Source: Variovorax sp. YR216
GTDB taxonomy: Bacteria > Pseudomonadota > Gammaproteobacteria > Burkholderiales > Burkholderiaceae_C
Reading direction: 5' to 3'
DNA length: 64,000 nt
NCBI RefSeq assembly: GCF_900107745.1
Contig: NZ_FNRO01000004.1
Location: 248,001-312,000, forward strand
Shown here: in pieces, positions 36,391 through 44,767 of the stretch
Layout: each line of letters starts with the position of its first letter
How positions within the stretch are numbered: the first letter of the stretch is position 1
Position numbers and translations under genes: made by a program
The notes under the pieces: model-generated
Database searches by the model: none
The model's input: the letters and a program-made list of their open reading frames with translations, nothing else
What the model was told of the DNA's origin: nothing

Positions 36391-37836
36391 ATGCGCATCG
36401 AACGAAGCGACATTCCGGCCCGTCTCGACCGCCTGCCCTGGTCGCGCTGGCATTGGCGAGTGGTCATCGCGCTCGGCGTGGCCTGGGTGCTCGACGGGCT
36501 GGAGGTCACGCTGGTCGGCTCGCTCGGCGGCGTGCTGGAGCGGCCCGACACGCTGGCCCTGACCGCGACGGAGATCGGCTGGTCCGGCTCGCTCTATATC
36601 GCCGGGGCGGTGGTCGGCGCGCTGGTCTTCGGCCGGCTGGCGGACCGGCTGGGCCGCAAGCGGCTCTTCCTGCTGACGCTCGCGGTGTATGCAGCCGCGA
36701 CGCTCGCGACCTCGCTTTCGACCGGTTTCGCGTTCTTCGCCTGCTGCCGGTTCGCGACCGGGCTGGGCATCGGCGGCGAGTACGCGGCCATCAACTCCGC
36801 GATCGACGAGCTGATTCCGGCGCGCGTGCGCGGGCGGGTCAACCTCGCGATCAACGGCAGCTTCTGGGTGGGCGCGGCGCTCGGCGCAGGGGTGAGCCTG
36901 TGGCTGCTCGATCCGCGCGTGCTGGGGCCGGTGGCGGGCTGGCGCGTCGGCTTCGCATTGGGCGCGGTGCTCGCGCTGGCGATCCTGCTGGTGCGGCGCG
37001 ACGTGCCGGAAAGCCCGCGCTGGCTGATCGCGCACGGCCGCGCGGAGGAAGCCGAAGGCATCGTGCGCCGCATCGAGGAACACGTGGCGGCACGGCACGG
37101 GCCGCTGCCGCCGGCAGTCGGCCATGTGGCCTTCGGTGGCCGCGCGGAGCCCGGCTGGCGCGAAGTGGTTCACGTGCTGCTGCGGCGATATCCCCAACGC
37201 AGCCTGGTCGCGCTGGCGTTGATGATTTCGCAGGCCTTCTTCTACAACGCGATCTTCTTCACCTATGCGCTGGTGCTCACGCGGTTCCATGGCGTGCCCG
37301 AAGGCCGGGTCGCGCTCTACATCTTTCCGTTTGCGCTGGGCAATGTGCTCGGGCCGCTGATCCTCGGGCCGCTGTTCGACCATGTGGGCCGGCGGCGGAT
37401 GATCGCGCTGACCTACGTGGGCTCGGGCATCGGGCTCGGGCTGACGGGATGGGCCTTCATGCTCGGCCTCCTCGACGCGCGCAGCCAGGCCCTGTGCTGG
37501 TCGGCGGTGTTCTTCCTGGCCTCGGCGGCGGCGAGTTCGGCCTATCTCACGGTGAGCGAGGTCTTCCCGCTGGAGATGCGCGCGGTTGCGATCTCGATCT
37601 TCTATGCGGTGGGCACCGGCGCCGGCGGGTTCGTGGCGCCCGTGCTGTTCGGCGCGCTGATCGAGACCGGCAGCCGAGGCGCGGTGGCAATCGGCTATGC
37701 GATCGGCGCGGTGCTGGTCATCGTGGCCGGATCGATCGCGTGGCGCTGGGCGGTGGACGCAGAGCGCAAGCCGCTCGAGGAGATCGCGCCGCCGCTCGGT
37801 TCGGCGCCGCGCGATACATCGGGGCCGCGCCGGTGA
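36391..37836 (+). CDS. MFS transporter (sugar/metabolite:H+ symporter type)
   Basis: This 481-residue inner-membrane carrier has about 12 helices. The MFS A-motif appears as GRLADRLGRKRLF and again in the second half as GPLFDHVGRRRMIA; LGIGGEYAAINSAIDELIP and SEVFPLEMRAVAISIFY are typical of the SP/AAHS-like groups, as is the central hydrophilic loop after VPESPRWLIAHGR. The ATG at 36391 has GGAG upstream; the frame runs further upstream inside ureD antisense-like sequence and is not used. It begins 22 bp after ureD. The substrate is not deducible. Confidence 0.92.
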   Translation: MRIERSDIPARLDRLPWSRWHWRVVIALGVAWVLDGLEVTLVGSLGGVLERPDTLALTATEIGWSGSLYIAGAVVGALVFGRLADRLGRKRLFLLTLAVYAAATLATSLSTGFAFFACCRFATGLGIGGEYAAINSAIDELIPARVRGRVNLAINGSFWVGAALGAGVSLWLLDPRVLGPVAGWRVGFALGAVLALAILLVRRDVPESPRWLIAHGRAEEAEGIVRRIEEHVAARHGPLPPAVGHVAFGGRAEPGWREVVHVLLRRYPQRSLVALALMISQAFFYNAIFFTYALVLTRFHGVPEGRVALYIFPFALGNVLGPLILGPLFDHVGRRRMIALTYVGSGIGLGLTGWAFMLGLLDARSQALCWSAVFFLASAAASSAYLTVSEVFPLEMRAVAISIFYAVGTGAGGFVAPVLFGALIETGSRGAVAIGYAIGAVLVIVAGSIAWRWAVDAERKPLEEIAPPLGSAPRDTSGPRR

Positions 37837-37837
37837 T

Positions 37838-38782
37838 TCAGGCCGTGTGGGTCGGGTGCCCGGCCTCGACCCACGCCTCGAGCCCGCCCGCCAGCGGCCG
37901 CGCGCGCTTGATGCCGCGCGATGCCAGCGCCTGCGCGCCCAGCGCGGCCGACACCTCGTTGGGGCAACTGCAATAGAGCACGATCTCGCGGTCGGCGCCG
38001 TCGAACGGCAATTCAACGCGTCGCTGCTGGATGTCCTTGAGCGCGATCGGCAGCGCGCCGGGAATGCGCCGCGGATCGACCTGCACACCCGCTTCGCCGC
38101 GCACGTCGATGACGATCGGCGGCGGCTCGCCGTCCATCATCGTCATCAGTTCGCCGACCGTGACGCGCGGCATGCCGGTCAGGCGCATGAAGGTGCGGCG
38201 CCGCCAGTAGCGCACCGCGAGCATCGCGGCAAGGACGACGACGAGCGCCACGATCGCGATGCCACCGGCCTGCGACATGGCATCGAGCACCGCCTGGATC
38301 TGGTCGCGGAAGATCCAGCCGAGCCCGAGAAAGATGCCTGTCCACAGCAGCGCCGCGGCCGTGTCGAACGCCACGAAACGCCACGACGACATGCCCAGCG
38401 CACCCGCCATCGGCGGCGCGATCACCGACACGCCCGGCACGAACTTCGCCAGGACCAGCGACATCCCGCCCCACCGGCCGATCAGCGTCTCGCTGCGGCG
38501 TACGCAGGAATCCGGCGACATGGAGATCTTGCAGAGCAGCCGCATGAACCGGTAGCCGTAGAGCCGCCCCGCATAGAACCAGACGGCATCGCCGAGCAGG
38601 TTCGCGATCCACGAGGCGGCCACCATCGCCACCAGCAGCAAGGGCTGCGCGATCGCCGCCAGCGCGCCCGCCACCACGAGCAGCGGCGATGCCGGCACCG
38701 GGAGCCCAACCCGCGCGCAGAAGGTGGCCACGAACACGACCGCGACGGCGTGCTCCACGAGCAGCAGGCTCAGTTGCTCCAC
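37838..38782 (-). CDS. DedA-family membrane protein with C-terminal rhodanese domain
   Basis: This 314-residue protein begins with an unusual GTG that has GGGAG six bases upstream. Residues 1 to about 190 are a DedA/SNARE-associated membrane domain: FCARVGLPVPASPLLVVAGAL, the re-entrant loop with FVPGVSVIAPPMAGALGMSSWRF (conserved Arg), and several helices. Residues about 205-310 are a rhodanese fold with VIDVRGEAGVQ and an active-site loop VLYCSCPNEVSA holding the catalytic Cys. DedA proteins act in lipid carrier flipping and membrane potential; the role of the fused rhodanese is unknown. It ends 1 bp from the MFS gene (convergent). Confidence 0.88.
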   Translation of the reverse strand: MEQLSLLLVEHAVAVVFVATFCARVGLPVPASPLLVVAGALAAIAQPLLLVAMVAASWIANLLGDAVWFYAGRLYGYRFMRLLCKISMSPDSCVRRSETLIGRWGGMSLVLAKFVPGVSVIAPPMAGALGMSSWRFVAFDTAAALLWTGIFLGLGWIFRDQIQAVLDAMSQAGGIAIVALVVVLAAMLAVRYWRRRTFMRLTGMPRVTVGELMTMMDGEPPPIVIDVRGEAGVQVDPRRIPGALPIALKDIQQRRVELPFDGADREIVLYCSCPNEVSAALGAQALASRGIKRARPLAGGLEAWVEAGHPTHTA

Positions 38783-38962
38783 GCGGGGCTCCCGGCGGGC
38801 AACGGCAACGGTCGGACGGCGGAAGGCATCGGCATGGCGGGCGGCTCTGGGTGTTGGAGTGGCCAGAGCGTAGCGCCTTCCGGGCGCGGGCGGATTGGGT
38901 CGGGAAGGAACAGAATCTCCCTGTGCATGACGGCGGCCGGGCGCCGCCTGTTCCCGTGGTCC

Positions 38963-38989
38963 GGGAATAAATCCGCGAGGCGCCCCGTC
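38963..38989 (+). promoter_or_regulatory. Possible ECF-type promoter ahead of the sigma-factor gene
   Basis: GGGAATAA (38963-38970) and CGTC (38986-38989) are spaced 15 bp, the look of an ECF -35/-10 pair, and could reflect autoregulation. If real, transcription would begin after the ATG at 38990, and translation would have to use GTG 39005 or TTG 39008, which follow GGGGAAG. Confidence 0.3.
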
Positions 38990-39583
38990 ATGCAGGGGAA
39001 GACTGTGTTGAACGACCGCACCCGCCGATTCGAGACCGCGGCCCTGCCGCACCTGCACGCCGCCTACAACCTGGCGCGCTGGCTGCTGCGCGACGACCGG
39101 CTGGCCGAGGACGCGGTGCAGGAGGCCTTTTTGCGCGCGTTCCGATTCTTCGACGACCTTCGCGGCGGCGATGCGCGGCCGTGGCTGCTCGGCATCGTGC
39201 GCAATGCCTGCTACGACGCGATGCGCCAGTCCCGCCATCTGGCAGACCAGGTGGAATTCGACGAGTTCCGTGATGTCGGCACCGAGGACGCCGGCATCGG
39301 CGCGGCCCCGCGCGACGGCGGGGACCCTGCTGCCGCGTGGGAGCAGCGCGACCTGGGCCGGCGCATCGACGCGGCCATCGAAGCGCTCGCGCCGCCGTTC
39401 CGCGAAGTCATCGTGCTTCGCGAGATGGAAGACATGTCATACGAGGAGATCGCGCGCATCGCCGGCATCCCGGTCGGGACGGTGATGTCGCGCCTGTCGC
39501 GCGCCCGCGCGCTGCTGCGCAATGCGCTCCAGGAGGAAGCGCCGCCCGACAAACCAGGAGCCCATCGCGATGCGACCCACTGA
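38990..39583 (+). CDS. ECF RNA polymerase sigma factor
   Basis: This 197-residue sigma-70 family protein of the RpoE type has region 2 at about residues 20-85 (HAAYNLARWLLRDDRLAEDAVQEAFLRAF) and region 4 at about 130-185 (PPFREVIVLREMEDMSYEEIARIAGIPVGTVMSRLSRAR), quoted in parts. A linker of about 40 acidic residues separates them. Start candidates are ATG 38990, GTG 39005 and TTG 39008. Its end overlaps a membrane anti-sigma gene by 14 bp, the normal sigma/anti-sigma pairing. Confidence 0.93.
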   Translation: MQGKTVLNDRTRRFETAALPHLHAAYNLARWLLRDDRLAEDAVQEAFLRAFRFFDDLRGGDARPWLLGIVRNACYDAMRQSRHLADQVEFDEFRDVGTEDAGIGAAPRDGGDPAAAWEQRDLGRRIDAAIEALAPPFREVIVLREMEDMSYEEIARIAGIPVGTVMSRLSRARALLRNALQEEAPPDKPGAHRDATH

Positions 39584-40253
39584 AACGGACGAACTCGGCA
39601 GGCTGATCCGGCAGGAGGCGACGCGCCATGCGCCGCCGCCGGCGCTGGCCGAGCGCATCCGCGCCGGACTGCGAAGCGCGGATGACGCACAGGCGCGAGT
39701 GCCGCCGCGGCGGCCGAAGGTTCGCCCGCGCTGGCCGCAGGCGCTTGCACTGTTCGGCGCGGGTGCCGCCACGGCGTGGGGCCTCTCGTTCGTGCTGCTG
39801 CTGGGCACGGCGAGCAACGTGCTCGGCGATGCGGTCACCGACAGCCACATCCGATCCCTGATGGCCGGACATCTGACGGATGTGGTGTCTTCAGACCATC
39901 ACACCGTCAAGCCGTGGTTCGCCGGCAAGCTCGATTTCTCCCCGCCGGTGGTCGATCTGGCGGCCGAGGGCCATCCGTTGATCGGCGCCCGGCTCGACTA
40001 CATCGAAGGGCGCGCGGTGGCGGCGCTGGTCTACCGGTCGGGGCAGCACGTCGTGAACCTCTTCATCTGGCCGGATCCGCGGGACGGCGCGTCCGCCCCG
40101 CAAGTGCTGGCCCGACGCGGCTACAACACGGTTCGCTGGACCGAAGGCGGAATGCAGGTCTGGGCCGTCTCCGACTTGAACGCGGCTGAACTGCAGGCTT
40201 TCGCGAAACTCGTACGCGAACGGATGGGAGCCGCTCAGCCGCCCGCAAGCTGA
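39570..40253 (+). CDS. Membrane anti-sigma factor
   Basis: This 227-residue protein has a cytoplasmic N-terminal segment (TDELGRLIRQEATRHAPPPALAERIRAGL), one transmembrane helix (about residues 58-80, ALALFGAGAATAWGLSFVLLL) and a periplasmic domain with HTVKPWFAGKLDFSPPV and GRAVAALVYRSGQHVVNLFIW, quoted in parts. The layout is that of anti-sigma regulators related to the RsiW/ChrR group that bind ECF sigmas. No zinc-binding HxxxCxxC motif was seen. The ATG at 39570 has GGAG and lies inside the sigma gene end. The signal it senses is unknown. Confidence 0.88.
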   Translation: MRPTETDELGRLIRQEATRHAPPPALAERIRAGLRSADDAQARVPPRRPKVRPRWPQALALFGAGAATAWGLSFVLLLGTASNVLGDAVTDSHIRSLMAGHLTDVVSSDHHTVKPWFAGKLDFSPPVVDLAAEGHPLIGARLDYIEGRAVAALVYRSGQHVVNLFIWPDPRDGASAPQVLARRGYNTVRWTEGGMQVWAVSDLNAAELQAFAKLVRERMGAAQPPAS

Positions 40254-40946
40254 TCAGATCGCAACCAGCTGGCGCACACCTTCCGCTTCCATGTCCTTGC
40301 CCAAGCCACGAGCAATCACCTCGCCGCGCTCCATCACGAGGTAGTCGTCGGCCAGCTCCTGCGCAAAGTCGTAGTACTGCTCGCACAGCACGATCGCCAT
40401 GTCGCCGCGGTCGGCCAGCATGCGGATCACGCGGCCGATGTCCTTGATGATGCTCGGCTGGATGCCTTCGGTGGGCTCGTCGAGAATCAGCAGCTTGGGC
40501 TTCGGTGCCAGCGCACGGGCGATCGCGAGCTGTTGCTGCTGCCCGCCCGAGAGATCGCCGCCACGCCGGTTGAGCATCTGCTTGAGCACCGGGAAGAGCT
40601 CGTACAGCTCAGGCGGCACCGGCGTGCTGCCGGACTTGTACGCGAGCCCCATGCGCAGGTTTTCCTCGACCGTGAGGCGCGCGAAGATCTCGCGACCCTG
40701 CGGCACGAAGCCCATGCCCGCGCGCGCTCGCTCGTAGGGTGTTCGCTTGTGGATGGGAGCGCCATCGAACTCGATGCTGCCGCTCTTGATGGGCACCAGC
40801 CCCATCAGCGACTTGAGCAGCGTGGTCTTGCCGACACCATTGCGGCCGAGCAACACCGTGACCTTGCCGAGGCGAGCTTCGAAGCTGACATCGCGCAGGA
40901 TGTGCGAGCCGCCGTAGTACTGATGAATGTTCTTGACCGTGAGCAT
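40254..40946 (-). CDS. urtE: Urea ABC transporter ATP-binding protein UrtE
   Basis: This 230-residue ATPase of the branched-chain amino acid/urea (LivF-like) group has Walker A LGRNGVGKTT, signature LSGGQQQQLAIARAL, Walker B LLILDEPTEGIQP and, in place of the usual switch motif, LCEQYYDFAQELADDYLVMERG. The opening MLTVKNIHQYYGGSHILRDV is typical of UrtE. Stop codons of urtE and the anti-sigma gene face each other with no gap (convergent). It is the last gene of urtABCDE. Confidence 0.95.
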   Translation of the reverse strand: MLTVKNIHQYYGGSHILRDVSFEARLGKVTVLLGRNGVGKTTLLKSLMGLVPIKSGSIEFDGAPIHKRTPYERARAGMGFVPQGREIFARLTVEENLRMGLAYKSGSTPVPPELYELFPVLKQMLNRRGGDLSGGQQQQLAIARALAPKPKLLILDEPTEGIQPSIIKDIGRVIRMLADRGDMAIVLCEQYYDFAQELADDYLVMERGEVIARGLGKDMEAEGVRQLVAI

Positions 40947-40956
40947 GCTTGCCTTC

Positions 40957-41832
40957 CTAGCGACCGAGATACACCTCGATGACGCGCTCGTCCGCCTGCA
41001 CCTCGTCCAAGGTGCCCTGCGCGAGCACCGAGCCGTCGCACAGCACGGTCACGATCTCGGAGATGGTACGGATGAAGCTCATGTCGTGCTCCACCACCAT
41101 CAGCGAGTGCTTGCCCTTGAGCGACAGGAAGAGTTCGGCGGTGCGCGCGGTTTCCTCGTCCGTCATGCCGGCCACCGGCTCGTCGAGCAGCAGCAGCTTC
41201 GGGTCCTGCATGAGCAGCATGCCGATCTCCAGCCACTGCTTCTGCCCGTGGCTGAGGTTGCCCGCGAGGCGCAGCACGCTGCCTTCGAGATGAATGGTGT
41301 GCAGCACCTCGGCGAGCCGGTCGCACTGTTCCGAGTCGAGCCTGAAGAGCATCGAGGACTTCACGCCCTTGTCGGTCGCGAGCGCCAGCTCGAGGTTCTC
41401 GAACACGGTGAGATGCTCGAACACCGTCGGCTTCTGGAACTTTCGCCCGATGCCGAGCTGCGCGATCTCGGCCTCCTTGTGCCGCAGCAGGTCGATGGTG
41501 CTGCCGAAGAACACCGTGCCTTCGTCGGGACGGGTCTTGCCGGTGATGATGTCCATCATCGTGGTCTTGCCCGCGCCGTTCGGGCCGATGATGCAGCGCA
41601 GCTCGCCGGGCGCGATGTCCAGCGAGAGCTTGTTGATCGCCTTGAAGCCGTCGAAGCTCACGCTCACGTCTTCGAGGTAGAGGATGCGGCCGTGCGTCAC
41701 ATCGACTTCGCCCGCCGTCATGTGCCGGCCGTAGCCTGCGGTGCGTCCGCCGGATTCGGTGTGCAGGGCCTGTTCGAAGGCGATGTGCCTGGCGACGCGC
41801 TCGGCGCCGGCGTCCATCAGGTCGGGTGTCAT
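40957..41832 (-). CDS. urtD: Urea ABC transporter ATP-binding protein UrtD
   Basis: This 291-residue ATPase of the LivG-like group has Walker A GPNGAGKTT, signature LSHGQKQWLEIGMLLMQ (the Ser-His-Gly form usual in UrtD), Walker B LLLLDEPVAGMTD and switch His VVEHDMSFIR. An N-terminal extension of about 45 residues precedes the ABC domain. The ATG overlaps the urtC stop (ATGA). It forms the heterodimeric motor with UrtE. Confidence 0.95.
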   Translation of the reverse strand: MTPDLMDAGAERVARHIAFEQALHTESGGRTAGYGRHMTAGEVDVTHGRILYLEDVSVSFDGFKAINKLSLDIAPGELRCIIGPNGAGKTTMMDIITGKTRPDEGTVFFGSTIDLLRHKEAEIAQLGIGRKFQKPTVFEHLTVFENLELALATDKGVKSSMLFRLDSEQCDRLAEVLHTIHLEGSVLRLAGNLSHGQKQWLEIGMLLMQDPKLLLLDEPVAGMTDEETARTAELFLSLKGKHSLMVVEHDMSFIRTISEIVTVLCDGSVLAQGTLDEVQADERVIEVYLGR

Positions 41833-43076
41833 GCGCGTGCTCCCTTGGGTTCGACGGCGAGCGGCGGCGCGAGTGACGCGGGCTCGACGCCCTGCTCCGC
41901 GGCCACCGCGCGCTGCGCTTCGCGGCGTGCTTCGGTGGGTTCCGCTTCGAGCGGCGCAGTGGCCTTTTCCTTGGCGCGCGATGCCCACTTCTTCACCAGC
42001 CCCACGATGCCGTCCGGCAGAAAGAGCGTGACCGCGATGAACAGCGCGCCGAGGAAGTACAGCCAGTATTCCGGATAGGCCACCGTGAGCCAGCTCTTGG
42101 CGCCGTTGACGATGAAGGCGCCGAGGATCGGCCCGATCAGCGTCGCGCGCCCGCCGACCGCCGCCCAGATCGCGATCTCGATCGAGTTGGCCGGGCTCAT
42201 CTCGCTCGGGTTGATGATGCCCACCTGCGGCACGTAGAGCGCGCCGGCCACGCCGCACATCACGGCCGAGATCACCCAGATGGTGAGCTTGTAGCCCAGC
42301 GGGTTGTAGCCCGAGAACATCACGCGCGATTCGGCGTCGCGGATGGCCTGCAGCACCCGGCCGAACTTGCTGCCGATGAGCCACTTCGAGAACAGGAAGA
42401 AGCCCAGCAGCGTGAGGCCAGTCAGCGCGAACAGCGTCATGCGCATTTCCTGCGTCTGGATCGGAATGCCCAGGATGCGCTTGAAGTCGGTGAAGCCGTT
42501 GTTGCCGCCGAAGCCGGTCTCGTTGCGGAAGAAGAGCAGCATCGCAGCGAAGGTCATCGCCTGCGTGATGATCGAGAAGTACACGCCCTTGATGCGCGAG
42601 CGGAAGGCGAAGAAGCCGAACACGAAGGCGATCAGCCCCGGCACCGCGACGATCAGGACCAGCGTGGCGACGAAGCTGTCGCTCACCGCCCAGTGCCACG
42701 GCAGCGTCTTCCAGTCGAGGAAGACCATGAAGTCCGGCAGGTCACTCTTGTAGTTGCCGTCGCGGCCGATCTGGCGCATGAGGTACATGCCCATCATGTA
42801 GCCGCCGAGCGCGAAGAAGAGCCCGTGCCCGAGCGAGAGGATGCCGGTGTAGCCCCAGATGAGATCCATCGCGAGCGCGCAGATCGCGTAGCACATGATC
42901 TTGCCGACCAGCGCCACTGCGTAGTCGCTCATGTGCAGCGCGCTGCCGGCCGGGACCGCCATGTTGAGCACCGGCGCCAGCGCGCACACCACGATGAGCG
43001 CGACGAAGAAGGCGGTCCAGCCCTTGCCGCTCAGCAGCGGGCCCTTGGAGGGAAGTACGACTTTGCTGCTGCTCAT
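41829..43076 (-). CDS. urtC: Urea ABC transporter permease UrtC
   Basis: This 415-residue LivM-like permease has about ten membrane segments. Landmarks are DLIWGYTGILSLGHGLFFALGGY, FRSRIKGVYFSIITQAMTF, AIRDAESRVMFSGYNPLGYK and GGRATLIGPILGAFIVNG, quoted in parts. The C-terminal 50 residues are a soluble Ala/Glu-rich tail. The ATG overlaps the urtB stop by four bases. It works with UrtB in the inner membrane. Confidence 0.95.
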   Translation of the reverse strand: MSSSKVVLPSKGPLLSGKGWTAFFVALIVVCALAPVLNMAVPAGSALHMSDYAVALVGKIMCYAICALAMDLIWGYTGILSLGHGLFFALGGYMMGMYLMRQIGRDGNYKSDLPDFMVFLDWKTLPWHWAVSDSFVATLVLIVAVPGLIAFVFGFFAFRSRIKGVYFSIITQAMTFAAMLLFFRNETGFGGNNGFTDFKRILGIPIQTQEMRMTLFALTGLTLLGFFLFSKWLIGSKFGRVLQAIRDAESRVMFSGYNPLGYKLTIWVISAVMCGVAGALYVPQVGIINPSEMSPANSIEIAIWAAVGGRATLIGPILGAFIVNGAKSWLTVAYPEYWLYFLGALFIAVTLFLPDGIVGLVKKWASRAKEKATAPLEAEPTEARREAQRAVAAEQGVEPASLAPPLAVEPKGARA

Positions 43077-44662
43077 GCTTCGGCGCTCCGGCCCTTGACT
43101 GCGAAGATGCCCTGCGGACGCTTCTGGCTGAAGATGATGATGAAGACCAGCACCGCGATCTTCGCGAGCACCGCGCCGGCCCAGCCTTCGATGAACTTGT
43201 TGAGGATGCCCAGGCCCAGCGCCGCGTACACCGTTCCGGCAAGCTGGCCGACCCCGCCCATCACGACGACCATGAACGAATCGACGATGTAGCTCTGGCC
43301 GAGGTCCGGGCCCACGTTGCCGATCTGCGAGAGCGCGCAGCCCGCCAGCCCGGCGATGCCGGAGCCCAGCGCGAAGGCGTAGGTGTCGATGCGCGCGGTG
43401 TTCACGCCCATGCACGAGGCGATCGGCCGGTTCTGCGTCACGCCGCGCACGAAGAGGCCCAGCCGCGTGCGGCCGATGAGCCAGCCCATCGCAAGCAGCA
43501 CGAGGCCCGCGAAGATGATGATGCAGATGCGGTTCCACGGCAGCGTGACGTTGCTCAGCAGATTCAGCCCGCCGCTCATCCAGGCGGGGTTTTCCACGCC
43601 GACGTTCTGCGCGCCGAAGATCGAGCGCACCAGCTGCTGCAGCATCAGGCTGATCCCCCAGGTGGCGAGCAGCGTCTCCAGCGGCCGGCCGTAGAGGAAT
43701 CGGATCACGCCGCGTTCGAGCACCGCGCCGACGAAGGCCGATGCGAGGAAGGCGACCGGAATCGCCGCCACCAGGTACCAGCCGAACATCGACTCCGGCA
43801 TGTAGCGCTGGAAGAGGCCCTGCATTACGTAGGTCGCGTAGGCGCCGATCATCATCAACTCGCCGTGCGCCATGTTGATCACGCCCATCAGCCCGTAGGT
43901 GATCGCGAGGCCCAGCGCAGCCAGCAGCAGCACGGAACCGAGGCTGATGCCGCTGAACACGGCATTGATGCGGTCGCCCCAGACGAGCGAGCCGTCGATG
44001 TTGATGATCGACGCGGTGATGGCCGCCTTCACGTCGGCCTCGGTCTCTTCGGCGAGGCGTTGGTTGAGCAGCAGCTTGGTGTCGGGGCTGCGGCTGTCGC
44101 CAAGCGCCTTGGCGGCATCGAGCCGCTTGCCCTTGTCGGCGCTGCTGAGCAGGCTCGCCGCGCGCACCAGTTCGAGCTGCGCCTTGATCTTGGGATTGGT
44201 TTCGGCAGCGAGTGCCTTCTCGACCATCGGAAGCCGCGATTCGTCGGGCTCCTTGAACAAAGCCTGCGCGGCTTCGAGCCGCACTGCGTCATCCTTGCTC
44301 GTGAGCTTGAGCGCGGCCTGCGCGGCTTCGAAAGCGCCCCGCATCATGTTGTTGTTGACCACATCCTCGGCGTCGTCCGGCAGCTTGAGTTCTGCGCCGG
44401 TCACCGGGTCGTAGGCCTTGTCGTCCTTGATGACGAAGACCTTGTCCTCGGTGAACTTCACCGCGTCGTCGGACATGGCCTGGATGAAGGCGGCGGTCTT
44501 TTCGTCGGCAGTGGCAACCGCCTTGTTGAGCGCCTCGACGCGGGCTTCCGTGTCACCCGATGCAATGGCCTTCGCCTCGTCGGCGGTCAGCGCGTGGGCG
44601 GGAAGAACCGCCAGAAGCGCGAGACCAGCCGCCAGTAGATGAGAGCGCGAAAGTAAGTGCAC
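43073..44662 (-). CDS. urtB: Urea ABC transporter permease UrtB
   Basis: This 529-residue protein begins with GTG (GGGAAG upstream) and a signal peptide ending near LPAHA-LTADE. Residues about 27-230 are the periplasmic helical extension usual in UrtB but absent from LivH. The LivH-like permease follows (about 235-525), with GLAITYGLMGVINMAHGELMM, VGAVLERGVIRFLYGRPLE and GGVGQLAGTVYAALGLG, quoted in parts. A dispersed repeat lies in the 105 bp between it and urtA. Confidence 0.95.
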   Translation of the reverse strand: MHLLSRSHLLAAGLALLAVLPAHALTADEAKAIASGDTEARVEALNKAVATADEKTAAFIQAMSDDAVKFTEDKVFVIKDDKAYDPVTGAELKLPDDAEDVVNNNMMRGAFEAAQAALKLTSKDDAVRLEAAQALFKEPDESRLPMVEKALAAETNPKIKAQLELVRAASLLSSADKGKRLDAAKALGDSRSPDTKLLLNQRLAEETEADVKAAITASIINIDGSLVWGDRINAVFSGISLGSVLLLAALGLAITYGLMGVINMAHGELMMIGAYATYVMQGLFQRYMPESMFGWYLVAAIPVAFLASAFVGAVLERGVIRFLYGRPLETLLATWGISLMLQQLVRSIFGAQNVGVENPAWMSGGLNLLSNVTLPWNRICIIIFAGLVLLAMGWLIGRTRLGLFVRGVTQNRPIASCMGVNTARIDTYAFALGSGIAGLAGCALSQIGNVGPDLGQSYIVDSFMVVVMGGVGQLAGTVYAALGLGILNKFIEGWAGAVLAKIAVLVFIIIFSQKRPQGIFAVKGRSAEA

Positions 44663-44684
44663 AAGCTTCCCTATTCCAGAAACA

Positions 44685-44767
44685 CCGCGGAACCGGCTTG
44701 GCCGGTCCGCTGGTGTTGCCCCCTGAAAGGGGGTGTCAGAGCCACACGAAGTGGGCGAGGCTGGGGG
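44685..44767 (+). repeat. Dispersed intergenic repeat, copy 3
   Basis: This full-length copy reads CCGCGGAACCGGCTT..GCCGG, CCCCCTGAAAGGGGG, CCACACGAAGTGGGC and AGGCTGGGGG. It abuts the stop codon of urtA (44768) exactly and lies ahead of urtB within the operon. In the mRNA it would fold into two or three hairpins that could trim or attenuate expression between the abundant binding protein UrtA and the membrane parts. Confidence 0.85.

Noticed and set aside
36241..38088. 615-codon minus-strand frame opposite ureD and the MFS gene
   Set aside because: Arg/Pro/Gln-rich shadow; both plus-strand genes are well supported.
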